Assembly: GCA_023260355.1 (NCBI GenBank)
Contig: JALQVJ010000119.1
Location: 1-8,449 of the forward strand
Reading direction: 5' to 3'
DNA from: Burkholderiaceae bacterium
GTDB lineage: Bacteria > Pseudomonadota > Gammaproteobacteria > Burkholderiales > Burkholderiaceae_C
DNA: 8,449 bases
This document shows positions 1 to 7,154 of the stretch, in pieces. Made by a program: the position numbers and the translations under genes. How positions within the stretch are numbered: the stretch's first letter is position 1; the number at the start of each line of letters is the position of its first letter. The notes under the pieces are model-generated. The model was not told where the DNA came from. It did no database searches and worked only from the letters and a program-made list of their open reading frames with translations.

Positions 1-215
1 TAGCAAAATTGTTAGCTCTTGCATCTCTTCAAGGAATAGCGGACTTACTTACAGGAGAGGGGATTAGGTTTACAGATTTTGAAATGAATTTTACCAATCA
101 AGATAAACTTATGAAAATTCAAGAATTATATGCAATTGGGCCAGCAATATCTATTTTATTAGAAGGATACATTGAGGATGCTAAATTAATCAGTTTAAGA
201 GGAACCTTGGTTCCA
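1..215. other. AT-rich segment of foreign composition with an unidentified open frame
   Basis: This stretch is about 33% G+C by hand count and is rich in tta, aga, ata and gga codons, unlike everything to its right. The + strand frame with codons starting at position 3 is open from the left edge and runs on to a stop at 249-251. Before the junction it encodes a mixed hydrophobic and acidic peptide (for example LYAIGPAISILLEGYIEDAK, roughly positions 126-185). I do not recognise the protein; it could be an internal piece of a gene from a low-GC bacterium, phage or eukaryote. After about position 215 this frame reads the permease DNA out of phase, so the last ten or so residues are not real sequence of either gene. 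The exact breakpoint is uncertain by several bases, within about 205-221. Confidence 0.6.
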
Positions 216-220
216 GCAAC

Positions 221-331
221 AACTGGCCCCGCGCGACAGCGCTTGCCGTGATCATGATTGCGCTGATCGTGGTTCCTTTGGCGATGTACAACCGAGCGGT
301 CAATGCGCGCGACGGCGAAGCAGCGAGGTAA
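221..331 (+). CDS. potH: Spermidine/putrescine ABC transporter permease, C-terminal fragment (PotH type)
   Basis: Only the last 36 codons and the TAA stop (329-331) remain. The peptide begins NWPRATALAVIMIALIVVP, which resembles the PotH C-terminus: a (R/N)-x-WP-x-A-(S/T)-A turn, the last transmembrane helix, then a short charged cytoplasmic tail ending DGEAAR. The intact family member is an inner-membrane permease of roughly 290-320 residues that pairs with PotI and is driven by the PotG ATPase. Its stop lies 4 bases before the potI start, the usual potH-potI arrangement. The 5' part is missing because the upstream DNA changes to AT-rich foreign sequence; in this frame a stop occurs at 182-184. 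The truncation comes from the junction, so the gene may well be intact in the real genome. The PotH assignment rests on the short tail plus the adjacent PotI. Confidence 0.75.
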   Translation, partial: NWPRATALAVIMIALIVVPLAMYNRAVNARDGEAAR

Positions 332-335
332 CGAC

Positions 336-1172
336 ATGAGCAGTTGGATCAATCGATACGGCGGCAAGATGTGGATGCTGATGGTCTACATCTTTTTGTA
401 CATGCCGTTGGCTTTCATGGTGGTGTTTTCGTTCAACAGCACCAAGCAAGACGCCCGCTTCACCGGGTTTTCACTGCGCTGGTACGAGGCGCTGATGCGG
501 GATAGCAAACTGGTGGATGGCTTCTTTTTGTCCGTCAAGATTGCGGTGACCACAGGCGTCTTGTCTGCGGTTTTAGGCACATTTGCTGCGTTTGTGTTGG
601 TGCGTTACACGCGTTTTCGCGGGCGCACGTTTTTCTCGGGCATGGCCAACGCGCCATTGGTGATGCCTGAAGTCATCATCGGTTTGTCGTTGCTGCTCTT
701 GATGGTGGGTGCGCAAACTTGGTTGGGCTGGCCACAGCGGGGGATGTTGACGATTGTCATGGGGCACACGCTGTTGGGCATGGCGTATGCCATGGTGGTG
801 GTGCAGTCTCGCTTGCAGGAAATGGACAGGACGCTGGAGGACGCGGCGATGGACTTGGGCGCCAAACCGCATCAGGTGTTCTTCCTCGTGACTTTGCCCA
901 ACATTGCGCAAGCCATTGTGGCGGCCTTCCTGCTGTCATTCACGTTGTCGTTTGACGATGTGGTGATTGCCGAGTTTTTGTCAGGCCCCGGGGTCAACAC
1001 CCTCCCCCAGGTGGTCTTTGGATACGCACGGCGTGGTATCAACCCCACCGTCTATGCTGCCGCCACTTTGTTGATCGCCACCTTGACCATCGGCGTCGTT
1101 GCATACAGCGTTTGGGTGGCCAGACAAACGCGCCGCCGACATCGAGAGATCTTTGCGGCGCAATCCACTTGA
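336..1172 (+). CDS. potI: Spermidine/putrescine-type ABC transporter permease PotI
   Basis: This 278-residue inner-membrane permease is close to the usual PotI length (about 280). It is one half of the channel of an ABC importer for polyamines or a similar small cation. Visible features are an N-terminal membrane helix (about residues 11-32), the FSFNS segment after it, and the PLVMPEVIIGLSLLLL helix. The cytoplasmic EAA loop (EDAAMDLGA from residue 168), which docks on the ATPase, is followed by the FTLSFDDVVIAEFLSGPG stretch typical of PotI/PotC. The tail is short and basic. I chose the ATG at 336 because GAGG at 325-328 gives a ribosome site 7 bases upstream. An in-frame ATG at 303 would overlap potH and lacks such a site. 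It follows the potH end by 4 bases, so the two are probably co-translated. The exact substrate cannot be told from sequence; PotFGHI-like putrescine uptake is the closest analogy. Confidence 0.9.
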   Translation: MSSWINRYGGKMWMLMVYIFLYMPLAFMVVFSFNSTKQDARFTGFSLRWYEALMRDSKLVDGFFLSVKIAVTTGVLSAVLGTFAAFVLVRYTRFRGRTFFSGMANAPLVMPEVIIGLSLLLLMVGAQTWLGWPQRGMLTIVMGHTLLGMAYAMVVVQSRLQEMDRTLEDAAMDLGAKPHQVFFLVTLPNIAQAIVAAFLLSFTLSFDDVVIAEFLSGPGVNTLPQVVFGYARRGINPTVYAAATLLIATLTIGVVAYSVWVARQTRRRHREIFAAQST

Positions 1173-1230
1173 CGCGTCTATGTTTTTTGTCTCGTGGCTC
1201 TGAGCGATCGGCCATGAACACTCCGACCTT

Positions 1231-2106
1231 ATGAACCAGCCAGCGCACAACCCATGGACACACCAAGTCTTGCGCGTGCTGGCGCGCCTGCCGTTGGGAT
1301 GGTTCAGGTCGGCGGGTTGGCTATTGGGCATAGCGCTGTATGGTCTAGCGACCCGGCGTCGCCGTGTGGTTGAGCGCAATTTGCGCCATTGCTTCCCAGA
1401 GCAACCGCAGCACTGGCACCGTTCTGTGGCGCGGATGGTTTTTGTGCGTTTTGCACAAAGTTGGCTTGACCGCCTATGGCTATGGCATGGTGATGAGGCG
1501 GTGTTGCGAGCCCGATTGCACTGGCAAATTTCCGACACCGCTTGGGATCGCGCGACGGTGTTGTTTGCACCGCACTGCATGGGCTTGGATGCTGGCTGGA
1601 CCGCCCTAACGCTGTTGCACAACCAACCACTGGTGACGCTTTTTGCGGCGACCTCCTCTCCCCGGCAGGACCGTTGGATCGCCAAGGGGCGCAGCCGTTT
1701 CGCGCCACAGGGCTTGTTGCCACGCGTGGGTTCGGCCAGTACCGCGGTGCGTGCGCTGCGTGCGGGCAAGAGTTTGTACTTGCTGCCTGATATGGATTTG
1801 GGTGCGCGAGATGCGGTGTTTGTTCCATTCATGGGCCAATCGGCAGCCACGGTGACGGCGCTCCCTCGATTCGCCAACCTTGGGCGAGCGCCTGTTCGCA
1901 CCGTGTTCACCTGCATGACGGCATGGGGCTACACCACGGAGGTGGGCGAGCCTTGGGGCAACTATCCATCGGGAGACGATGTTGCAGATGCCACCCAGAT
2001 GAATGTTCGCTTGGAGACGTGGGTGCGGACCCATCCAGACCAATACTATTGGGTCCACCGCCGATTCAAAACCCAACAACCCGGCGCCACAGACATCTAT
2101 GCTTGA
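1231..2106 (+). CDS. LpxL/HtrB-family lipid A acyltransferase (lysophospholipid acyltransferase superfamily)
   Basis: A 291-residue protein of the lipid A biosynthesis acyltransferase family, which moves an acyl chain from acyl-ACP onto lipid A precursors at the cytoplasmic face of the inner membrane. An N-terminal hydrophobic segment (about residues 20-42) is followed by the basic cluster ATRRRRVVERNLRHCFPE, typical of the family. The catalytic motif is HX4D: His115 to Asp120 in PHCMGLDAGW, where enterobacterial LpxL has HX4E. Further family blocks are LLPDMDLGARDAVFVPFMG (Asp187, Asp189) and the C-terminal YYWVHRRFKT (residues 272-281). The start at 1231 has no strong ribosome site nearby, so the start is less certain than the family. 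It lies 58 bases after potI and 82 before fdsG, and has no obvious functional tie to either. Whether it is a true LpxL, an LpxM-like secondary enzyme or an acyltransferase for another lipid is not clear, so no symbol is given. Confidence 0.85.
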   Translation: MNQPAHNPWTHQVLRVLARLPLGWFRSAGWLLGIALYGLATRRRRVVERNLRHCFPEQPQHWHRSVARMVFVRFAQSWLDRLWLWHGDEAVLRARLHWQISDTAWDRATVLFAPHCMGLDAGWTALTLLHNQPLVTLFAATSSPRQDRWIAKGRSRFAPQGLLPRVGSASTAVRALRAGKSLYLLPDMDLGARDAVFVPFMGQSAATVTALPRFANLGRAPVRTVFTCMTAWGYTTEVGEPWGNYPSGDDVADATQMNVRLETWVRTHPDQYYWVHRRFKTQQPGATDIYA

Positions 2107-2188
2107 CTTGGGTCATTGCGCCAGTGGTGGCGCGACGGGCATTGACCCGATAAGATCTGAATTCGATTGACAAAGGCCTCCGCCCGAT

Positions 2189-2698
2189 ATGACTGCACAC
2201 CCCCCACTGGCGCACTCAATTGAGCCATTGCTGACGCAATACGCCTATCAACCCGAGCGCCTCCTGCCACTCCTCCACGACATCCAAGACCTCTATGGTT
2301 ACGTGCCCGAGGAATGTGTCCAGCCGATCGCTGAAGCCTTGAATATTTCGCGCGCAGATGTGCACGGGGTGTTGACCTTCTATCACCACTTTCGCCAGCA
2401 GCCGCCGGCAGACCAAGTCTTGCAAGTGTGTATGGGTGAGGCGTGTCAGGCGTGTGGATCGTCTGCGCTTTTGCGCGACATTCAAGCGCACGCAGACGCC
2501 CATCCCCATTTGGCATCGGGCCCACACCAAGGCGTTTCTATTGAGCCCGTCTATTGCTTGGGGTTGTGCGCCAACTCGCCTGCCGCGATGTTGGATGAGC
2601 GCTTGATGGCCGAAGTCACCCTGCCTCAATTGGTGGAAGCCATTGATGCCAATTTGCCTCAAGGGCGCCAAACGGCAAGCCGCAGGAGAGGCGCATGA
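2189..2698 (+). CDS. fdsG: NAD-dependent formate dehydrogenase gamma subunit FdsG (NuoE-like)
   Basis: A 169-residue thioredoxin-fold [2Fe-2S] protein homologous to NuoE of complex I. It is part of the electron path between the FMN of FdsB and the molybdenum subunit FdsA. The N-terminal helical part carries the family signature of LHDIQDLYGYVPEE (about residues 29-42) and VHGVLTFYHHFR (58-69). The cluster ligands are Cys81 and Cys86 in VCMGEACQACG, and Cys123 and Cys127 in VYCLGLCANSPA, the C-x4-C...C-x3-C spacing of NuoE. The basic tail (ending TASRRRGA) looks disordered. The only upstream purine run is AAAGG at 2172-2176, 12 bases from the ATG, so the ribosome site is weak. Its stop overlaps the fdsB start (ATGA at 2695-2698). 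It is the first gene of the fds operon; the promoter should lie in or before the 82-base gap to its left, where I see no convincing -35/-10 pair. Confidence 0.94.
   Translation: MTAHPPLAHSIEPLLTQYAYQPERLLPLLHDIQDLYGYVPEECVQPIAEALNISRADVHGVLTFYHHFRQQPPADQVLQVCMGEACQACGSSALLRDIQAHADAHPHLASGPHQGVSIEPVYCLGLCANSPAAMLDERLMAEVTLPQLVEAIDANLPQGRQTASRRRGA
2684..2688 (+). promoter_or_regulatory. Strong ribosome binding site for fdsB
   Basis: AGGAG, followed by AG, lies 6 bases before the fdsB ATG and inside the end of fdsG. It is the best Shine-Dalgarno match in the operon and fixes the fdsB start at 2695. Confidence 0.8.
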
Positions 2699-4269
2699 GC
2701 AAAATATACGTGCCCTCTGACTCGGTCGCATTGGCGCTTGGTGCGGACGAGATTGCCAGTGCGATTCAGCACCACGCGACCGAAATGGGTTGGGCCATCG
2801 AAGTGGTTCGCAACGGTTCACGAGGCCTGTTTTGGCTTGAAACGCTGGTAGAAGTCGAGACCCCAAATGGCCGCGTGGGCTATGGCCCGATGCGACCCGC
2901 CGATGTTCACGGCTGGTTGCAAGCCGGCGGCTGGCATGGCGGGCAACATCCCCTGTCTCTCGGCCCAGTCGATGCGATTCCCTACCTTCAGCGCCAACAG
3001 CGCGAGTTGTTTGCGCGTGCAGGTGTGGTTGATCCTTTGTCTGTCAGCGACTATGAAGCGCATGGGGGCTGGGCCGGGTTGAAGGCCGCAGCCAAAATGA
3101 AGCCCCAAGAGATTGTGCAAGCAGTCATTGAGTCAGGGCTGCGAGGTCGCGGTGGTGCAGCGTTTCCAGCCGGCATCAAATGGCAAACCGTTTTGAACGC
3201 CCCGCTGAGCGGGCCAGCCCAGGCGCACGCGAAAGCGATTGTTTGCAACGCCGATGAGGGCGACTCGGGCACATTCGCCGATCGCATGGTCATGGAGGGT
3301 GACCCTTGTGTGTTGATCGAGGGCATGGCGATTGCCGCACTTGCAACGGGCGCGACAGAGGGCGTCATTTATGTGCGCAGCGAATACCCGCAGGCCATTC
3401 ACACACTGCGACAGGCGATTGCTTGCGCAGAAAACGCCGGCTGGATTGGCGCGCGCATCGCCGGCACAAAGCAGGCGTTTGAATTGAGTGTGTTCAAGGC
3501 TGCCGGCTCATATGTGTGTGGCGAAGAGACGGCGCTGTTGGAGAGCTTGGAGGGCAAGCGTGGCATGGTGCGCAGCAAGCCGCCCTTGCCTGCGCTTTCG
3601 GGTTGGCGAGGGCGCCCGACCGTGATCAACAACGTGTTGACCTTGGCCAGCGTGCCACAAATCTTGGCAAAAGGCGCACCGGCGTATGCCGCCACAGGCT
3701 TCGGTCGATCGACCGGTACGATGCCTTTCCAATTGGCGGGCAACATCAAGTTTGGCGGGCTGGTGGAGTTGCCTTTTGGTGTGAGTTTGAGGACATTGGT
3801 CGAAGATTTTGGCGGTGGCACGCGCAGCGGGCGCCCGATCAAGGCAATACAAGTCGGAGGGCCTTTGGGCACGTATGTGCCGGCTGAGCAATGGGACGCT
3901 CCCATGGACTACGAAACCTATACCGCGATGGGTGCGACCATTGGACACGGTGGCGTGGTGGTGCACGACGACACCAGCAATTTGGCCGATCTCGCGCGGC
4001 ACGCCATGGCGTTTTGCGCATTTGAGAGTTGCGGCAAGTGCACCCCTTGCCGCATTGGGTCAACGCGAGGGGTCGAGGTGATTGATCGCTTGCGCCAAGG
4101 CGATGCGCAACAGGAAGTGCTGTTGCGAGACCTGTGCGACACCATGCTGCACGGCAGCCTGTGCGCGATGGGCGGCATGACGCCATTCCCAGTGTTGTCG
4201 GCGCTCAACCACTACCCAACTGATTTTGGTTTGCCCACGCCATCCGTGGCTCAAGAGGCGTCGCAATGA
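2695..4269 (+). CDS. fdsB: NAD-dependent formate dehydrogenase beta subunit FdsB (NuoF-like)
   Basis: A 524-residue diaphorase subunit that holds FMN and a [4Fe-4S] cluster and reduces NAD+ with electrons from formate. The first ~110 residues form a cysteine-free N-terminal domain, as expected for the FdsB/HoxF-type extension that resembles a NuoE fold without its cluster. The NuoF core follows: glycine-rich FMN loop GLRGRGGAAF (from Gly148), CNADEGDSGTFADR (from Cys184) at the FMN/NADH pocket, and SYVCGEETALLESLEGKRG (from Ser272). The cluster motif is Cys446-x2-Cys449-x2-Cys452 in ESCGKCTPCR, with the fourth ligand Cys490 in GSLCAMGG. All ligands are present. The start is set by AGGAG six bases upstream and the ATGA overlap with fdsG; the end overlaps fdsA in the same way, pointing to coupled translation and near-equal subunit amounts. 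The N-terminal extension and the following molybdenum subunit separate it from a complex I nuoF. Confidence 0.95.
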   Translation: MSKIYVPSDSVALALGADEIASAIQHHATEMGWAIEVVRNGSRGLFWLETLVEVETPNGRVGYGPMRPADVHGWLQAGGWHGGQHPLSLGPVDAIPYLQRQQRELFARAGVVDPLSVSDYEAHGGWAGLKAAAKMKPQEIVQAVIESGLRGRGGAAFPAGIKWQTVLNAPLSGPAQAHAKAIVCNADEGDSGTFADRMVMEGDPCVLIEGMAIAALATGATEGVIYVRSEYPQAIHTLRQAIACAENAGWIGARIAGTKQAFELSVFKAAGSYVCGEETALLESLEGKRGMVRSKPPLPALSGWRGRPTVINNVLTLASVPQILAKGAPAYAATGFGRSTGTMPFQLAGNIKFGGLVELPFGVSLRTLVEDFGGGTRSGRPIKAIQVGGPLGTYVPAEQWDAPMDYETYTAMGATIGHGGVVVHDDTSNLADLARHAMAFCAFESCGKCTPCRIGSTRGVEVIDRLRQGDAQQEVLLRDLCDTMLHGSLCAMGGMTPFPVLSALNHYPTDFGLPTPSVAQEASQ

Positions 4270-7136
4270 ATACATTTATCCCCATTCACGAGATCGACCA
4301 CGGCACGCCAAAGCGTGACACCAACCAATGGGTGAGCGTCACCATTGATGGCTACACCGTTCAGGTGCCTGAAGGCAGCAGCGTGATGCGGGCTGCCAGC
4401 GAGTTGGGCGTTCAAGTACCCAAGCTCTGCGCCACCGACGAGCTGGAGCCGTTTGGCTCTTGCCGTTTGTGCTTGGTCGAAATTGAGGGCCGCCGCGGCT
4501 ATCCCGCCTCTTGCACCACCCCAGTTCAAGAGGGCATGGTCGTGCGCACACAAACCCCCAAGCTTCAGGACTTGCGCCGGGGTGTCATGGAGCTCTACAT
4601 CAGCGATCACCCGCTGGATTGCTTGACCTGTTCGGCCAACGGCAACTGCCAACTGCAAGACATGGCCGGAGATGTCGGCCTCAGAGCCGTTCGGTATGGC
4701 GTTGGCGCCGAAGCGGGCGCCCATCACACCGATGCACCCACAGATACGTCCAACCCCTACTTCGCGTTCGATGCCAGCAAATGCATTGTGTGCAGCCGCT
4801 GCGTCAGAGCCTGTGACGAGGTGCAGGGCACCTTTGCCTTGACTATTGCAGGGCGAGGGTTTGATAGCCACGTGAGCGCAGGCCAAGACGAGGACTTCAT
4901 GCAAAGCGACTGCGTGTCTTGTGGCGCGTGTGTCAAAGCCTGTCCCACGGCGAGCTTGCAGGAAAAATCCATCATCGATATGGGCCAACCTGAGCATGCA
5001 GTGCTGACCACTTGCGCCTATTGCGGCGTCGGCTGTGGTTTCAAAGCCGAGATGAAGGGCAACACGGTGGTTCGCATGGTGCCCTGGAAAGATGGCAAAG
5101 CCAACGAGGGCCATGCTTGTGTGAAGGGCCGTTTTGCTTGGGGCTACGCCACGCACGCCGATCGCATCACGCAGCCAATGGTGCGTGACCACATCACCGA
5201 TCCGTGGCGCGTGGTCAGCTGGGATGAGGCGTTTGCCTTTGCAGCCGAGCGCTTCAAGCGCATCCAGTCCGAACACGGCACCGATGCGGTCGGCGGCATC
5301 ACATCGAGTCGTTGCACCAACGAAGAAACCTATCTGGTGCAAAAGCTCATACGCGCGGCGTTGGGCACCAACAACGTCGACACCTGTGCGCGCGTGTGCC
5401 ATTCGCCCACAGGGTATGGGCTGGGTCAAACATTTGGCACGTCTGCGGGCACGCAAGATTTCAAATCGGTTGAATATGCCGATGTGATTTTGGTCATGGG
5501 CGCCAACCCCACAGACGCGCATCCCGTGTTTGGTTCGCGCTTGAAAAAGAGGCTTCGCCAAGGCGCTCAACTCATCGTGATTGACCCACGCGCCATTGAT
5601 TTGGTCGAAAGCCCGCACGTTCGCGCGCAACACCATTTGGCTTTGCGTCCAGGCACCAACGTGGCCATCTTGACCGCGATGGCGCACGTTATCGTGACTG
5701 AGCAGTTGATCGCCCGTGAATTTGTCAATGCGCGTTGCGATGCCAAGAGCTTTGAGGCGTGGGCAGACTTTGTTTCAGATCCCACGCGTTCTCCAGAGGC
5801 GGTGGAATCGGTGACCGGTGTGCCCGCCAGCCAAGTCCGTGCTGCCGCGCGTCTGTACGCCAAAGGCGGCAACTCCGCCATCTACTACGGCCTTGGCGTC
5901 ACTGAGCACGCACAGGGTTCGACGGCAGTGATTGCGATTGCCAACTTGGCCATGGCTTGTGGCATGTTGGGTCGTGAGGGCGTGGGTGTGAACCCCTTGC
6001 GCGGGCAAAACAATGTGCAAGGCAGTTGCGATATGGGCAGCTTTCCACATGAGTTGCCGGGTTATCGACATATCGCAGACGACACAGCCAGGCAACAGTT
6101 TGAAAGTGCTTGGGGTGTGACCTTGCCGCCGGAACCAGGCCTGCGCATCCCCAACATGTTCGATGCGGCGATCGCCGGAAAGTTCAAAGGCTTGTATTGC
6201 CAGGGTGAGGACATCGTTCAGTCTGACCCCAACACCCACCATGTGGCGGCAGCGATGTCTGCCATGGCGTGCGTGGTCGTGCAGGATCTGTTCTTGAACG
6301 AAACCGCCAAATACGCCCATGTGTTTTTGCCAGGCAGTTCGTTTTTGGAAAAGGACGGGACATTCACCAACGCCGAACGCCGAATCTCACGCGTGCGCCA
6401 AGCCATGCCACCGTTGGCCGGCAAGGCCGATTGGGAAGTCACCGTCGGCTTGGCCAAGGCCATGGGTTACGACATGTCTTATGAGCACCCGAGCGAGATC
6501 ATGGCCGAGATCGCCGCATTGACACCCACGTTTGCGGGCGTCAACTACGACAAGCTTGACCGCTTGGGCAGCCTGCAGTGGCCTTGCAATGAGTCAACTG
6601 AAGAAGCAGGTATGGCCTTGATGCACGCACACAGCTTCACGCGCGGGCGCGGGCAATTTTTCAACACGCAGTACGTCGCAAGTGAAGAAAGAGTCACCCG
6701 CAAGTTCCCGCTGCTGCTCACGACGGGGCGCATTTTGAGTCAGTACAACGTGGGCGCACAAACCCGCCGCACGGCCAACAGCCAATGGCATGCCGAAGAC
6801 GTGCTGGAGATCCATCCTGAGGACGCCGCCGAGCGTGGCATTGCCGATGGCGACTGGGTTCAAGTCACAAGCCGAGCTGGCGAAACGGCCCTGCGCGCTT
6901 TGTGCAGTGAGCGCATGCAGCCGGGCGTGGTTTACACCACGTTTCACTTCCCAGAGTCCGGCGCGAATGTGATCACCACCGACAGTTCTGACTGGGCCAC
7001 CAATTGCCCCGAGTACAAGGTCACCGCGGTGCAAGTGCAAAAGGTGTTGCAAGCCTCAGAGTGGCAAACCTCTTTTGCGCACCAAGACGCGGAGCAGCGT
7101 GCCTTGGTGCCTGAGGCGGCAAGGCTTGACGCCTGA
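4266..7136 (+). CDS. fdsA: NAD-dependent formate dehydrogenase catalytic alpha subunit FdsA (Mo-bis-MGD)
   Basis: This 956-residue molybdoenzyme subunit oxidises formate to CO2 in the cytosol. The N-terminal part is NuoG-like. It has a [2Fe-2S] domain (Cys55, Cys66, Cys69, Cys83), a His-Cys [4Fe-4S] motif (His115, Cys119, Cys122, Cys128) and two ferredoxin-type [4Fe-4S] motifs (Cys173/176/179/183 and Cys216/219/222/226). From about residue 245 comes the DMSO-reductase-family domain, with its own [4Fe-4S] site (Cys250, 253, 257, 285) and Lys287 just after it. The molybdenum ligand is Cys378, followed by His379, in CARVCHSPTG; Arg579 lies in NPLRGQNNVQG. These match the active-site residues known for the Cupriavidus enzyme. 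The ligand is cysteine, not selenocysteine; no in-frame TGA occurs. The C-terminal cofactor-binding domain spans roughly 790-930 (TTGRILSQYN, HPEDAAERGI). No Tat signal is seen, fitting a cytoplasmic enzyme. AAGAGG at 4253-4258, 7 bases upstream, supports the start. Confidence 0.96.
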   Translation: MNTFIPIHEIDHGTPKRDTNQWVSVTIDGYTVQVPEGSSVMRAASELGVQVPKLCATDELEPFGSCRLCLVEIEGRRGYPASCTTPVQEGMVVRTQTPKLQDLRRGVMELYISDHPLDCLTCSANGNCQLQDMAGDVGLRAVRYGVGAEAGAHHTDAPTDTSNPYFAFDASKCIVCSRCVRACDEVQGTFALTIAGRGFDSHVSAGQDEDFMQSDCVSCGACVKACPTASLQEKSIIDMGQPEHAVLTTCAYCGVGCGFKAEMKGNTVVRMVPWKDGKANEGHACVKGRFAWGYATHADRITQPMVRDHITDPWRVVSWDEAFAFAAERFKRIQSEHGTDAVGGITSSRCTNEETYLVQKLIRAALGTNNVDTCARVCHSPTGYGLGQTFGTSAGTQDFKSVEYADVILVMGANPTDAHPVFGSRLKKRLRQGAQLIVIDPRAIDLVESPHVRAQHHLALRPGTNVAILTAMAHVIVTEQLIAREFVNARCDAKSFEAWADFVSDPTRSPEAVESVTGVPASQVRAAARLYAKGGNSAIYYGLGVTEHAQGSTAVIAIANLAMACGMLGREGVGVNPLRGQNNVQGSCDMGSFPHELPGYRHIADDTARQQFESAWGVTLPPEPGLRIPNMFDAAIAGKFKGLYCQGEDIVQSDPNTHHVAAAMSAMACVVVQDLFLNETAKYAHVFLPGSSFLEKDGTFTNAERRISRVRQAMPPLAGKADWEVTVGLAKAMGYDMSYEHPSEIMAEIAALTPTFAGVNYDKLDRLGSLQWPCNESTEEAGMALMHAHSFTRGRGQFFNTQYVASEERVTRKFPLLLTTGRILSQYNVGAQTRRTANSQWHAEDVLEIHPEDAAERGIADGDWVQVTSRAGETALRALCSERMQPGVVYTTFHFPESGANVITTDSSDWATNCPEYKVTAVQVQKVLQASEWQTSFAHQDAEQRALVPEAARLDA

Positions 7137-7154
7137 AGGTTGAGCCTGGTGCCC

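Noticed and set aside
1171..1188. Possible intrinsic terminator after potI: palindrome GACGCGTC (1171-1178) followed by six T residues (1183-1188).
   Set aside because: The palindrome has no loop bases, and I could not extend it into a stable stem-loop next to the T-run.
981..1916. Minus-strand open frame of 311 codons across the potI end and the acyltransferase.
   Set aside because: It spans two well-supported + strand genes and shows no family motif; it is a shadow of codon composition.
2167..2172. TTGACA just upstream of fdsG, resembling a sigma-70 -35 box.
   Set aside because: It is only about 16 bases before the fdsG ATG, so a -10 box would fall on or past the start codon.
4251..5687. 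Long minus-strand open frame (478 codons) opposite fdsA.
   Set aside because: It is antisense to the Fe-S and Mo-cofactor domains of fdsA, has no recognisable motifs, and is explained by the codon bias of the + strand gene.
4266..7136. Complex I NuoE/NuoF/NuoG reading of the fdsG-fdsB-fdsA set.
   Set aside because: The order resembles nuoEFG, but the large subunit has a full formate dehydrogenase active site (Cys378-His379, Arg579), and FdhD and FdsD genes follow; no other nuo genes are present.
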